NCBI GenBank assembly: GCA_029851415.1
Contig: CM056744.1
Location: 14,949,268 to 15,013,267 of the forward strand
Reading direction: 5' to 3'
DNA from: Eretmocerus hayati
Lineage: Eukaryota > Arthropoda > Insecta > Hymenoptera > Aphelinidae
Length of the DNA: 64,000 nucleotides
Notes under the pieces: generated by a model
Seen by the model: the letters and a program-made list of their open reading frames with translations, nothing else
What the model was told of the DNA's origin: nothing
The model's database searches: none
In this document: positions 11,301 through 26,200 of the stretch, piece after piece
How the letters are laid out: every line of letters begins with the position of its first letter
How positions within the stretch are numbered: the first letter of the stretch is position 1
Program-made: the position numbers and the translations under genes

Positions 11301-14300
11301 CTTATTGACCAAAAATTTGCTTCTCAAGAGTACGATTATAAAAACGATTCGCCGAAATATCCATGGGTTACTCATCCATAACACATATCAATCTTCATAT
11401 GCTCATATGCTCATCTCACGAGACAGATTTAATCTTTGATGTCGAAGCGGTTCATCACAGTGCATCCTTTGAATTAAAAAATTATCACGATTACGCTCTT
11501 ACATTAAACTTACTCCAAACAAGATGATTCCACCACTCTCATTACTCGCTAAAATCATAATTTTTGCCTGACTCAGATTCTGTATAGTAAAGTATTTATG
11601 ATATACTCGTATTATGCCATCATTCTTTGAGAGAATAAAAAATTCTACAGATTTATTATCGTACACCAGTAATGAATATTCATTGTGTATCTCAAGACTG
11701 ATAAAGTTTATAAATTGTGCCGGATTGTTTTGAATGAACTGACCGCAACATCTTGCAATGCGTGATTACGATATTACACGTTTATAGATTTGTTGCTCAC
11801 ATTTTTATTAAATCACGAGTTCATATACGCAATCGGCTCGACTGAAATCCATTCATTCTTCGTATAGTAGTAGAAATTTTAATTAATTGAATAAAATCTG
11901 ATCTATTTACAGCTACTTTGGATCTTGCCACTGCAGATGCTCAGGATTATGGAAGAAAGTTGTCGAGAGTGCCGAACAGGGGTAAGCTGATCTTTACTTA
12001 TTTTTTTATTTTGAATCCATATGATTTTTAAGAAGTTTTTTTCGTGTTTCATCCTGTTACTGTATTGTGGCTATTCATTAGTTTGATTATCTAGTTTTTT
12101 TTCGAGTTTTTTTCTATAAAATCAGCGAAGTTGTTCAATAGGCATCTTGCATTTTTTTGAAAAAAGGTTTGGCGAATTCGAGCAAATGAGATAGGGAGGG
12201 TGCAAAGTAAAAAAAATCCCCAAAAATTGTTTTCATCTCGCATAAATTGTTTGAAAGTCTGATGACTTGCGCTGTGTGACGTCACTCCGACAAAAACTTC
12301 GATTGCCGCTATTGTATGGCGTCTTGCAATTTCTTCGAACCCTCCAGAAAAAGGTTTGGCAAATTCGAGCAAGTTAAGGCAAGGATTGTGCAATTGAAGA
12401 AAAAATCCCAAAAATTTTCTTCGTCTTGCGCAAATTCTTTTACAGTAAGATGACTTGCATCGTGTAACGTCATAGAGACACAATCGTCTGACTTTTAAAC
12501 AATTTGCGCAAGATGAAAACAATTATTGGGAATTTCTTTCCAATTGCACCCTATTCATCTCGATTTGCTTGAATTCGCCAAACCTTTTTTTGGCGGGTCA
12601 AAAAAATGCGAGATGCCTATTATTCTAACGATATGAAAAACTCTCAAGTCGTTAACATTTGGGTTACCCGAGCCTGGGCTCATTCTGCAGAGTGATGCCC
12701 CAAAAAAATTCTCAGAGGAATACATAGTTTTCAATAGTTACAACCTAGAACTAGTAGTATTTTGTCTTAGCTGCGATTGTATTAGGTCGAAAAAGTTCAT
12801 AAAACTCGATTTTTACCGTTAACGTGGAGTCAGCCGCGTGTGGTTTTGACTTTTCCAGCCTCATTCTTAAAAGAACTCATCTCAAAAAATATTCTAAGGC
12901 ATACGAATACATTTATTTAGATTTACACTATCATGATTTCCTTGACAAATACACGTTCTTTGTCGATCGACGGAAGTTTGGACTATAACAAAAGCGATTA
13001 CCCGGATTCGACTGATTCATCTTTTCACTCATAGAAGTCGTAAAACACAAGAGACCCATATTTTTTTCATAAAAAAATACGTAATTGAGTTTGGGTCTAA
13101 ATCTTACAAACCAAATGCTATGGCTCAAATGAATATCTTGAAATTAAAATGATAAATCCTGGGATAAATCACTCGCATGAGACGAACTTCTAAGCGAGAA
13201 TCACTTGCAATATATGGAGCACGTATGTTAATCAAATGGTGACTTTATTTTTCCTCTGGAAAACTCGGGACAAAATCATATCAAATGATATGAAAAAATC
13301 TTTCAAATCGATTTTTTACTCCAAGAGTCTAAAAAGTCATTTTCATCGCCTTTCTGAAGCATAGTTCTGAGAGATAATTCCATCCCTGCCTCCTTGAATC
13401 TCACCCATTTGCTCCAATAATATATCTTGAAAGGAGTTTGGGTGTGACGTACCATAGTGGACCAAAATGTAGGTTCTATTTTTCGGAAGACCCCACAAAA
13501 AACGATGTTTTCAACATTTTCTGTACTACTTTGGTCATAATATATGAAATATTAACATCAATCCTACCTCATCTTTCGCGATCATTTTGGACCTCAATTT
13601 CATTATTATTAGTCATTTCATATAGTAACATCCGAATTATATGAGCCAGTTCCCCATATCCTCACATCACAAAAAAAAACTTTACATAAATCATGATCAA
13701 ATGCAAAAAAAGAAAACTGCAATGAAACCTAGCTCGATTCACCTTCTAAAAAAAAGCTCCAGACATTCAAACTCTGTTCATAACAAACTCATGCAAGCAC
13801 TAATTGAATTGTGGCATCAACACTCTATGTGTATATACCAATTGAATGATACACTCGGTGAAAGCCACGTTCATGAATGAAAAAATGTGTCTTCGATGTT
13901 TAAATCATATAAGAAGCTATACATTGAGTTATGAAAAAGACAAACACGAACGATACCCGAGTATCAAATATATCAATCTGTATTATGGGATATGATGTTA
14001 AATACATATACATATAGGATCTTCGGTGCATCGGGGAGACATTGCGGGTACAGACAGCCCAATAGAAAGCCACGACTGGTCTTGGCTAACTGAACTCCAT
14101 GATACGAGAGGTAGTTTTTTTTTTATGCAAGCACGATTTATAGTGCAATATAATGATACTCGTATGGGATTGGACTAATAGGTAATACAAAGTAATTTGT
14201 GATTTTTGAGGAAAATTCGGGAAGTTAATGGGTTTTAGCGAGTATTTAGAAATGATGGTCAATTGGGTTGTCGTTGGAAACAATCGATGGGTATATTTGT

Positions 14301-17216
14301 ATTATGAGGATGTAGGAGGTACTCGGATTGAGTTGTGTATTGTGTATAGTTGGGAAAATTCACTGATGAAGGGCAATATTAATCAATACTGTGGATCTGG
14401 TCAAAACTAATATCATTCCCTTAATTTCCTTCTCCTTTTTCTTCGTGATTATTGCATTTATTTTACACGAATTTGAAATTATTTTTGGAATTGTCACAAT
14501 GAACTTGAGAGATTTGTTCATTGAGAGATTTTTTTCAACTGCTAGACTAAAATATACTGAATCAACCAAATTCAACCACGAAACCGATGAAGATGAGAAA
14601 TTTATTAAAGATACATCTTTGGGGAGATTTACTATTCGATCCAGTTCTTTTATTAGCATTTGAGATGGTGGAATTCAAATTGTCGATTATTTTTAAATCT
14701 TTCAAACTCCTTAATTCAATCGGATCCTACAAAAATTTCCGGTCGAAAGGTAAATAACAGTGTTCCAAGATATCCATCTTAATTAATCTATCTGTTGAGA
14801 AACTAATAAACAATTACCCTTCTACAATGACAATGAAGGGCGACAATTATCGATGGTTTTAACATCCGTAAAAATTTACATTATCAATAATAATAATAAT
14901 TAAATAACCATCACCTAATCGAGGTTTAGCATATTTAAGTAGTCTGGTCTCATAATAAGGCAATACATTTGATCTGACCATCAGTTTCTAAGTTTCAGAT
15001 GCTAATAGTAATTTTTCATCATCACTACAGGTCCACAATTGAAAAGGGTTCAAACCTGTGAACAGGGTTCGTGTTATCCAGCAACGGGAAATCTACTGAT
15101 AGGCCGTACGAAGCAATTAAAAGCTTCATCAACTTGTGGACTTTCAGGACCCGAAAGATACTGCATAGTTTCTCATTTAAAAGATCGTAAGAAGTGCTTC
15201 TATTGTAATGCTTCGGTTCTCAAACACCAGCACAACATCTCTAACATCGTCGTTGGGTAAGAATCCCTAATTCAATGTACTCAACTTTGTGAAGTGACGA
15301 ATTTATACGGTATTTTGAGTCCATTAGACAGTGCCCAACTTGTCAGGTTGTCCAAAATACGCAGTGTCTCATTCGATAGGCTCTGCTGTACTGTTAAAAT
15401 CTGGAGTGTAAACTATTAGAGGAAAGTCCTTGGAAAGTTTGAGTCCGATGTTGTTTTCTTCTTCTTTTAAATCTTGCTACATTTTATTCATGAATATATA
15501 TGCTGTAACACAAAGAAATGATTGGGACTTTTGAAGCCTTATCATTTGAAGGTCTACTCAATCAAAAATAGTAGATTTCGCATCGAGATTATGAGGTTGT
15601 AGCTCGCTTCTGAGCGATTGGTTTTCGGCCCGAGCCGCAGGCAAGGGTCGAAATAATGGCTCGGAAGCGAAGAACCTCATAACCGAGGTGCGAATGCTAT
15701 TTTATGTAATTTTGTAAGCACCCAAACATCGGAAAATTGCATAAACATAATTTTGTACAAGGTGCTTGAAAATCGCACCTTCATTCTATCTCAGTCGTAT
15801 CTCAATAATCTCTTAGACGAAGGAACTATTTGCTATGAATCCTTTTCTCATACTCAACTTGATTCAAAAACTCATTCACATCCATGATATCGTTATGAAC
15901 TGATCTGACCATCTGAAATTCTGAAATTTTTTTCTCATTGAATAGAATTTTTTCACAGAATGTACTTTGAAACATCCCAGTCTCAAATAACTGACTCTAA
16001 ACGTACCTATGTTTGATGTTGATATCACCAAACGGCAAACGGCTTCTCCAACTTACATCTTGAACTGTTTCATTTTCAGTATACCACCATCACAACTGTG
16101 ACTAATACTCCCGCTCTGTTGCGATTTTCAGATCACCCTATAAAACATGGTGGCAGGCAGAAAATGGAGTTGAGAACGTGACGATAACATTCGATTTGGA
16201 GGCCGAGTTCCACTTCACGCATATCATCATACACTTTCAAACGTTTAGACCAGCGGCTATGTTGATGGAAAGATCTTATGATTTTGGACGCACGTGGCAA
16301 GTATATCGATACTTCGCTCATGATTGTGCCAGTTCATTCCCAGGAATACCAACACACTTGCCTCAGAAGTATTCCGATGTTATTTGTGACTCAAGATATT
16401 CTAATGTCGAACCTTCGTCTGATGGAGAAATTATATTTAGGTAAGTTAAATTCAATTGATTGAGGACCTGTGTACTACATAGAAGCGCATAGGGTGCAAC
16501 GAGATCAAGGAAAAAAGATGTTTTTTGGCTCACGACTTGTCAATTTGTTAGAATGTTTAATGTTGATTGTTTGGAAATTGCGGCAGAGGTTTCCAAAAAT
16601 TTTCATTCACTAAGAATACACCCATTTCATCTTGGAAGAGGTGCTTATTTCGTGAGCAGTTAGTAAAAGGGGGGTTGGTCAAAGATTCGGTGATATTGAT
16701 AGCCAAATTGAGTTTTTATATCATGAGTGTTTTATCCAGCCCTTCAAAAGTACTGTAACAAACAGCAATTTTCAGTCATGAAGAGTAATGTTCAAATCCG
16801 TATAAGTGTCTTACGAGAGATGAGTTGTTTGCATTTGTCACACTAAACATGTCACTGAATCCTGATCCAACCCAAAAGTATAACTGTGCCTTCAAGGCCT
16901 CAATGCTTCAAATAGAGAATAAGGAGTATAACTCTAAACAAGGTTTACCTGTGCCCAATACATACAAGAGCTATCCCAAAATTCTTTACACTTAACCAAA
17001 TTAACAAACTTGAATTTTTTCAAATTCAGAGTACTGCCAAGCAACCTGCCAGTGGACAATCCATACTCAAAAGAAGTTCAAAACCAGTTGAAAATGACAA
17101 ATTTCCGTATCAACTTTACCCGTCTTCATACGCTGGGTGATGATTTACTCGACGATCGACGTGAAATCCGTGAAAAGTACTACTATGCCATTAAAGACAT
17201 GACAATACGTGGTTCT
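8370..17216 (+). CDS. LanB1: LanB1 exons 1-5 (part): signal peptide and laminin N-terminal (LN) domain
   Basis: Exon 1 encodes the hydrophobic leader. Exon 2 is a 23-codon linker ending [12 protein letters not shown]. Exons 3 and 4 and the first third of exon 5 encode the LN domain, about residues 43-283. Recognisable beta-chain landmarks are [17 protein letters not shown], the [15 protein letters not shown] segment, [52 protein letters not shown] and [19 protein letters not shown], then [12 protein letters not shown] domains polymerise laminin into a network. Short exon 2 sits between introns of about 3.5 and 3.0 kb. Confidence 0.95.
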
Positions 17217-20200
17217 TGCTCATGTTACGGTCATGCGTCACGTTGTCTACCAATAGATGGCGTTGCTAACGAAGAAGAAATGGTTCACGGTCGTTGTCAA
17301 TGTACCCACTTCACTCAAGGTAGAAATTGTGAAAAATGTGAAGATTTATACAATGATCTTCCATGGAATCCTGCTGTTGGTCGAGAAAGTAACGCTTGCA
17401 GACGTTGTCATTGTAACGAACATGCCACAAGTTGTCACTTTGATGAAGCGGTCTATGAAAGAAGTGGGAGAGTTTCCGGTGGTGTTTGCGATGACTGTCA
17501 GCACAATACTAGAGGTCAAAATTGCGAACTCTGTAAGCCATTCTATTATCACGATCCGAGTAGGGATATTACTGATCCCAACGCCTGTCAACGTGAGTAC
17601 ATAACCTTATTCACATCTTCAGGTCTTCTGAATGATCAAGTTGGTTCATGGTACAAGAAGATGTATATTCATTATTATGTTTTAGCGTGCGACTGCGACC
17701 CAATGGGATCGCTTGACGATGGTAACTGCGACTCAAGAACCGACCCACTCAGTGGAGAGGAATCAGGACGTTGTCACTGTAAGGCCAACGTCGAAAGTAG
17801 ACGATGCGACCGTTGTAAAAACGGATACTGGAACTTTACCGAACTCAATCCAGATGGTTGCCAAGGTACGCTCAAACGATTCCAAAAACTATGAACCCTT
17901 ATTCATGCTCTTCTATTCTTGATCACAAAATACTCCAAGTGGATTTAAAGTCAATGGAACCGTCCTGAGTATTCACTTCATTCTGTGTCATGGTTTACAT
18001 GTGAACCACAATATCCCAAATGATTCGGCACAAAACTGGCCACTATAGTATCTTCGCCACACCTGTTCTGTTTATGTATGCAGCATACGAGTAAATCTTT
18101 CAATTTTGTCCACAGAGTGTACTTGCAACATACTAGGTACGATCGACAATCAAGGTTGCAACCAAGTAACCGGCGAGTGTACTTGCAAACGTTACGTAAC
18201 TGGAAGAGACTGTAATCAATGTTTACCAGAATTTTACGGTCTTTCCGAAGATCACGAAGGCTGTAAACCATGTGACTGTGATCCAGGTGGCGCTTACGAT
18301 AACAACTGTGACGTCACCACTGGTCAATGTAACTGTAGACTACACGTAACTGGTCGAAACTGTAGCATTCCGGAACAAAACTACTACACCGGAGCGATTG
18401 ATTACCTCATATTTGAGGGTGAACATGCTAAGGGTACCGATGTAAGTCCAAATCAAAGAGTTTATTTTCAAATCAAAATTCTATTCAACCTTTGAAGATA
18501 TCGATTCTCGTCTGAGGCAGAATGAATAGAGTATTTAACCTGAGGTATTTTCACAGAACTGTCAGGTAATCATTCGTGAACCATACCGAGACAATAGACC
18601 CAATACATGGACGGGTAAAGGTTTCATGCAAGCAATGGAAGGTTCCAAACTGAACTTTACAATCGATGGTTTACACCGTTCTATGTGGTATGACGTTGGA
18701 GTACGTTACGAGCCTAAAGTTCCGGGTAGTTGGGACGATGCGCAGATCATTATTGAGCGACCAGAAGGTCCACCGAATTCCGATGTATGCGCTGAATGGA
18801 CACCGGAGCAGGATACGCTGTGGGTTCAACTACCTGAGAATGCAAGGAGTGCCAAAGCATCGCATCCGGTCTGCTTAGAAAGAGGCAAAACTTACTTTGT
18901 GATTATAGAACTGCGCAGTTCGTCGCGATCACCCGATACGCCTACGGCTGCTATTTTGATCGACTCGGTAAGTTGAACACATATTCTTGGTTCAAACAAG
19001 TCTTGGATCAGATCAGTCGGTATCGACTCGGTACCTTGGACAGATGTTATTGATTCAAAGAAGTTTTGCACCAGTTAAGGCTCTGGTCAAAATTTTGACA
19101 ACAGACTTCTGAAACGTGATAATACTACGAATGTTATGACGTGCCTCTTCTTCAGATCAAAATCTTGCATTATCCATCTATAACGTACCCTACTTTCTCT
19201 TGGATAGATTTATGACAAAATTTTTTGGTGGATTTTTAAATGTGGAATCCGATGTCAAATTCTTGTAGATTAAAAATGCGGACCCATGAAGGATCTGGTC
19301 AATGTTCCTCCACTGTAAAATCTATCAGGAGAATTAAACGACTTTCTGTGAACTCCAGTATGTGAAACCCTGTTGTAAATTTTTTTCCACCCTTTTGAGA
19401 AGAAACCGCTCGGAGAGTATGCAAAAATATTCACAGAAAGTTCCGTTGTAGTAGGCATTTAGTTTGGTGAATACATACTACAGAAAACCATCGACTTAAC
19501 AAATAATGAGTTTCAAAATTATCAATTGATGCCATGAGCATTTTTGAGAACGATAATGTTTACCTTCTTTAGTAACAATGTACAAATTTTTGATTTCTAC
19601 AGATCGTACTAACTCCAGTGTTGGATTCGATACCATTCTTCACTGGAGCACCTGGTGAAAGTCGCAAGCAAGAATATGAAAGATATCGTTGCGCCGATTA
19701 CCACAATAATCTGTATGATTACTACTCCATCTACGAAAACCGTAGTGATATCAGAGAAATTTGTGAAAAATATCAAAACAGCATCGGACTCTACGTCTTT
19801 GATGGTGCCTACTGTGAGTATGCCTAACACTTGAATTGCCTCATCGACTTTGATTCACCATCAAACCATTGGATCAAAAATCAACATACATGAAATAATC
19901 CAGCCTATGTAGCCAATATTGGAGTACCCTCAATAAAATTGATAGTTTCATGTATTCTCTCTCACAAAGTACTGATACGGGAGCATTCATCAACAAATTT
20001 TCTAATCACAACAAACCAAACGTCCAATTTGCAACATCTATATATCACTTGTACTTCGTCGTCCCAAGAATATTATTGAAAAACGAAGTTTCATTTCACT
20101 CTTCTTTTGCTCTTGAACAAGCCGAGTGCGTGTCATCTAAAAAACAATTTGATCAACCACAAAATGAAAAATCTATTCTTTCAGCTTGCGAGTGTGATGA

Positions 20201-23200
20201 AACCGGCTCACATAGTAAGATCTGTGAGAATTACGGTGGAGCCTGTTCATGCAAACCTAATGTGGTTGGGCGGCGCTGCGATCGCTGTGCTCCAGGCACA
20301 TATGGTTTTGGCCCAGAAGGTTGCGTTCCCTGTGATTGTGACGGTACTGGAGCACTTGACAATTTCTGTGATGTTGGAACTGGTCGCTGCAAGTGCCGTG
20401 ACAACACTTATGGTCGTAACTGCGGACTCTGTGAGCCTGGATTCTGGAATTTCCCAAACTGTATACGTTGCGAGTGTAACGGTCATGCCGACGTCTGCGA
20501 CTCCAAGACTGGACAGTGTATCGATTGTCGGGACTCGACTACTGGATCCAAGTGTGACAGATGTATTGACTCATTTTACGGTGATCCCAGAATTGGAGGT
20601 GACAGGCCGTGTAGACCCTGCCCTTGTCCAGGTGAGGATGATGATTTCTGTTTGGATTTAAGAAATGTCATTGTGTGACATTAGTGGACTCAACATGTTT
20701 CGCACAGTCTATATCTACAAATATAGTGATACACTTTCATGTTGGTCTAACTTAGGACATACCTGTTGGTCAATTCAAAATACTTACCAGTTTGTCTCAA
20801 AACTTTCATTCATATGTTCTGATTGGTTCAGTAATTTAGCTGCCGACGTTTTTTACGAATTTGATCAGCATGTTTGATTTTGAAAGACGTAGATTCCTGA
20901 AAGAAAGATCATTCAAGTCTGATAACTTGGGACTTATCCATTCACAGGAACTATTGCTAGTGGTCATTCTTATGCAGACAGTTGCACCCTGGACGTAGAG
21001 GCTAAAAATGTCCTGTGTGACTGTTACCAAGGTTATGAAGGTCCAAAGTGTGATTCATGCGCCGAAAATTACTACGGTAATCCTGAGGTACCGGGTGGAT
21101 CTTGTCAAGCTTGCGAATGTAACAACAATACGGATCTTAATACACCTGGAAACTGTGACGCTCAAACCGGTCGTTGCCTGCAGTGCCTGTATAATACGGG
21201 TGGCTTCAATTGCGAAGTTTGCAAACCCGATTACTTTGGTAACGCTCTACAACAGAATTGCCAGGCCTGCCAATGTAACCTTCTTGGAACAGATTCAAAA
21301 GCTGGCCCTTGTGACCATCAAACTGGAAAATGTCCTTGTTTACCACATGTGACTGGACAACTTTGTGATACTTGTGAGGAGTTCCATTGGAAGATTGCCA
21401 GTGGAGAAGGTTGCATTCCTTGCGATTGTGATGAGAAAGGAAGTGTCTCAAAAGAGTGAGTATACGTGTTCTGTAGTTCCCTTCATTAAAGATCCGGAAG
21501 TGTTCTTATCTCATCATTCCTATCATCAAATTATATTCCATTCCAAGTTGATGAGTTGCAAGACTTTTTCCGTTGAATGATGTCTTCAGTTGTATGTTGT
21601 GACGCATTTAGATCTCCACCTCAATTTTTGATAGTTAAATGTTTAGTTTTGATTAAATAAATAATGTGATACAACAGGTGCAACCCATTCGAGGGATGGT
21701 GTGAGTGTAAACAAGGTTACGGAGGTGACCGTTGCAACGAATGTCAAGCTAACTACTGGGGTGATCCAAATGTCAAGTGTTACCCATGCGATTGTGACGA
21801 TATTGGACGAGCTAGTAAGCAGTGTGATCGTACTACGGGTGTCTGTAAGTGCCGCGTTGGTATCGGTGGCGAGAAATGCGATCAGTGCGCTCGAAGCTAT
21901 ATTGGTGTTGCACCAAGTTGCATCTCTTGTGGAGAATGTTTCAATAATTGGGATTATATACTGGATGGTCTTCGTAACAAGACTCACACTATCATAAGTG
22001 AAGCATCCAACATCCAGAAAGTTGGTACTACAGGAATATACAGTCGAGAGTTCGACGATATCACAAACTCAATCGATCAAGTAAGATACTTTTATATAGT
22101 ATTTTGATCAATATTTTCTTCCTCTTTGCTAGTTATGATGATCATCACTGGAATTGACTAGAGTACACTGGGGAAGGTGGTGAATTGCAGTGCTTCGAGA
22201 TTTAGTATCTTATTAACATTCATAGGTTAGGCTACGTGCGACTGTACAGTAGATCTCGAAATACTGCAGTTCAGTTCACTTTCTTCTTGAGTGTACGCTC
22301 GAGAGCAAGCTGAACCATTCAAATCTCCAAAAAAACTCCAGGAGGAAAGCTGTAAGGTTACTCTCGAGTGTACATGTCGTAGAGGTATCAATAGAACCGA
22401 GATACTCCAAGTTTCAACATTCAAAAGCATTGCCTTTGAATTCATACTCCAAGTTTTTCTACCTTCTAATCTCACCACTTGTAATAATTGCAAATGTCAT
22501 CAAGGCTCAAGGGAAGGACTAACTCCGTATTTTTGTATTTCCAGATAGAGTCTATCATTGACAGCTCGGCAGTCAAAACCCAGGATCTGGAAGACTTGAA
22601 GAGGGCATCAGAAGCACTAGAGAAAGATGTAGAAACTTCTGACGCCATCTTGAATGAGCTGAACAACGAGCTTGAAAAAGTATCGCAGAACGTAACGTTA
22701 GCAGACGCGTCATTAAAAAATCTCAAAAATCGAACGGACACCTTGCACGAGCTCGCGTCTGATCTCCGTGAAAAAGCAAACACACTGCAAATGGCGAACG
22801 TTCAAGGTGCTTTGAACATAACCAAGCAAATGGCGGACAAATCAAGACAAGCTGAGCGGATAGCATTCGAGACGGAGAGCGTGTTGCAACAGGCTGAAAG
22901 ATTCAAAAACAACACGGAGAACCTTCTGGCAAAGAGTTCGTCGACAATGGCGGATGAGAGGCAGGAGATTCAGGATTCTTTAGAAAAACTTAACGAAAAA
23001 CTTCAGAGTTTGTCTGGATACGTACCTGGGCTCAATTTAGATATGTGTGGCAGAAACGTGTCGGACTGTACTGATGTCTGCGGTGGAGCGGGTTGTGGTG
23101 TCTGCGGGGGATTGGCTTGTGACGCTGGAGCCATTACAAAAGCTAGTCTTGCTCTCGATAGAGCCCAGCAACAGAACAAAATAATCAAGCAACACAAGGA

Positions 23201-26200
23201 CGAGGCTGAACAGCTGTTGCGCACAGTGAGTTGACCATCATACTTGGGTTATAGTTGCAATAGAAAAGGATTCGTGTTTTATCTTTAAATTTATCTTGAT
23301 GAAAATCAAAAACCGATCTGAATGATCAAGATCAAAATGGCCATGCACTTTCGCTCCTGAACTCGCTCCTGAACTAATAGAATAATTTGATGAACGTGTT
23401 GAGTGCACAAAAGTGGAAGTTGTCCCACTTTCAGTCAGTCGAGTCATCAATCATGTAGACGAGGGTTTCTCGTTGAGGGATTACTCCTTAAATGCGATCC
23501 TTTCTTGGAGATTTTGGTGCACTTGAAGCCAGTCCGAAGTTCCCGTAGAACCGCAACCAGACACGCACCGGCGTACTTTAAGGTTGCGGCTGCGTGCAAA
23601 TATTCTGAGAGTGGAATTATTGTTTGTACGTTTTTACTCATCTAGTATCAAGGAAATTTGATACTGGATGAGTTTCCAAGATAGTATCCCGCCTCTCAAA
23701 TCTTAATTTATGAAGCCATAAAAAATCTCATGGATTCCGTTCACTAGGGAACGAGAAAAACGTGGAGGGAATAAATTGTCCAACGCGGCGCGGTACCACC
23801 TATTCCTATTCATTACTCAGCAACATAATATTTCTAGCCAAAATCAGATGGTATCCCTCATGTGTACTGACATTTCCCATCAAACGAGCCCTTTCACGTC
23901 CAAAAACTTGGAATCTAGTTCGCAAAAAACGTGAACGGGAGGAAGCATAGAGCAGGATACCTCACTCAGCATGATGAAGAATTATGATCCTCTAGAGGAA
24001 GAGTGTATATGCTTCGACGTAAAATGACCCATTTGATTGGAAATTTTATAATGCTTCGTTTGAATTCTTCATTCCGGGACAAAAATAAGAGGGTCAAATG
24101 CTGCGAGCAAAAACAAACAGTAACGTTATCCAATCTCATGCATAGGCCGACCGAAGCGCCGTCTATTGGGCAAAATATCTGAATGCCCTCCGCCCTGGCC
24201 TTTGAATTGTTCTCACAGATGAACTAATAGACTACTCAACTAACATAGAGTGACCCTCTTAACCACCAAACCCAGTGAATTTAGATATACACCATGACAC
24301 AACTGATTTTGTTCTCCATTTGTAGATGACACGACTTCGGAATGGTGCAACAAGTGCCCAGGACAACGCCGAAGAGGCTTTCAATCTGGCTTCTCAGGCT
24401 AGCAATCAAACCAACAAGCTAGTGAATGAATTATCCGACATGAACAAAAAGATAAAGGACGTTTTAAACTCGGATCAGTCGAAACCTGCTGACATTCGAG
24501 ATTTGGCTATGGAAGTGCTCTCGAAGACCATAACTCAAACACCAGAGCAAATAAAAAGTCGCGCAGATCAAATTGAAAAGATCGTAGGCTCACTTAGCGA
24601 TCCCGAACGTATACTCTACGAAACGTCATCGGATTCAAGAGTGGCTCAAGAACTCAAAGAACAAGCCTTGGCAACAAAGAATTTGGCTATGGAAAAGGAG
24701 GCCCTTGCGGGTCACGTCATTAATTTGCTTAAAGAGACCGAGGATTCACAAAATCTTGCCCAGCAAGCTATTGACACGGCTGAGAATGATATTGAACTAT
24801 CTCAAAAGGATCTAGAGGAAATATCGCAAATCACAAAAGCTGCCAAGAATAAAGTCGACGAAACGACAAACTCAGTTAATGATCTATGTGAGTATTGGTA
24901 AAAATTGTATATAGTCGCATTTATTACAGTAGATTTTCATCAACCGTTCAAAATTATAAAAAGTATCCGAAGGGTAAGTATTTCCCCCTCCCTCTCCTCC
25001 TGTTGATTCGGGAACGGTTGAGAATTGCAATGATAAGGCCCGGAACACGTGTCCCTTTTTCCAAAAACGATGTCCAACGGTTCGACCTTAGGATTAATCT
25101 TCATCTTTTATTCGAAGGTCAACTCAAATTTGGTACAAACAGGAAACACCCACTTTTGACTTCGAGTTTTTAAAGAAACCAAACTTTTATGAAATTTTTG
25201 TGAGGCCAAAAAAATCTCTGCTCAAGAATTCCATGATTTTTGACGTTCTTTCAAAGTCCGAGAATAAGGAGAGATGTTTCACTTTCATAAGACGAAGTTG
25301 ACTTTCAAACGAGCTTTCAAATCCCCTTCAGTATGAGCTACAAGACCAATCCCAAGTTAGTACTTCATTTTTACTGAAGTTAGAGGCAACTTTTATTGCA
25401 AAAATTTTCCGACATAAGGCCCCTTCCACGTAGACTTCTCACTTTGTAAGTTGCAAAGTGAGAAATTGGGGGCAATAATTGATATTTGCAGCGCATCTCT
25501 AGTTTCCAAAAATCTTGCCGCGTTATCCTAGCGCTCTGATGAGCCACCCCGATAAACCCATCGTAAACTTTCTTGGTATATTTACCAACTTATCAAGATA
25601 GCCACAAATAGATAACTTTAATTCCACAACTTGATTCTTGACATCAAAATGAGCATTTAGAAACTTGAATGACAAAAATCGGATCATTCTTAGCATCGCG
25701 AATGATGTGCGAAGTTATCATTTTGGTTAACGAATAAACCCTGAAAATAGTCCGATTTTTGCCATTCAAGTTTCTAAATGATCATTTTGATGCCAAGAAT
25801 CGAGTTGTGGGATTGAAGTTATCTATTTGTGGCTATTTTGATAAATTGGAAAATATACCAAGAGAGTTTACGATGGGTTTATGGGATAGCTCATTGGAGC
25901 GCTAGGATGACGCGGCAAGATTTTTGGAAACGAGAGATGTACTGCAAATACCAATTATTGCCCCAATTTCTCACCTTGTAACTTACAAAGTGAGAAATCC
26001 ACGTGAAAGGGGCTCACGTTTTGGAGCTACAGGTAACCCCCGCTATTTGCGGTAAATGCGTTTAAGGAAAATTCCCAAGGTGTTTCCGCGAATACTGAAA
26101 CCTTGTGCTTATGGGAAAAAGGGGGTTACGTATACATGTGAATCAGAGAGCGCCTAAAAAATGCCAAACATTATCTTGAAATGATCAATTCATGCAAGGA

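Noticed and set aside
19950..20184. Extended frame upstream of LanB1 exon 10
   Set aside because: It is intron 9 read in frame; the TTCTTTCAG acceptor at 20184 and the phase with exon 9 define the true start.
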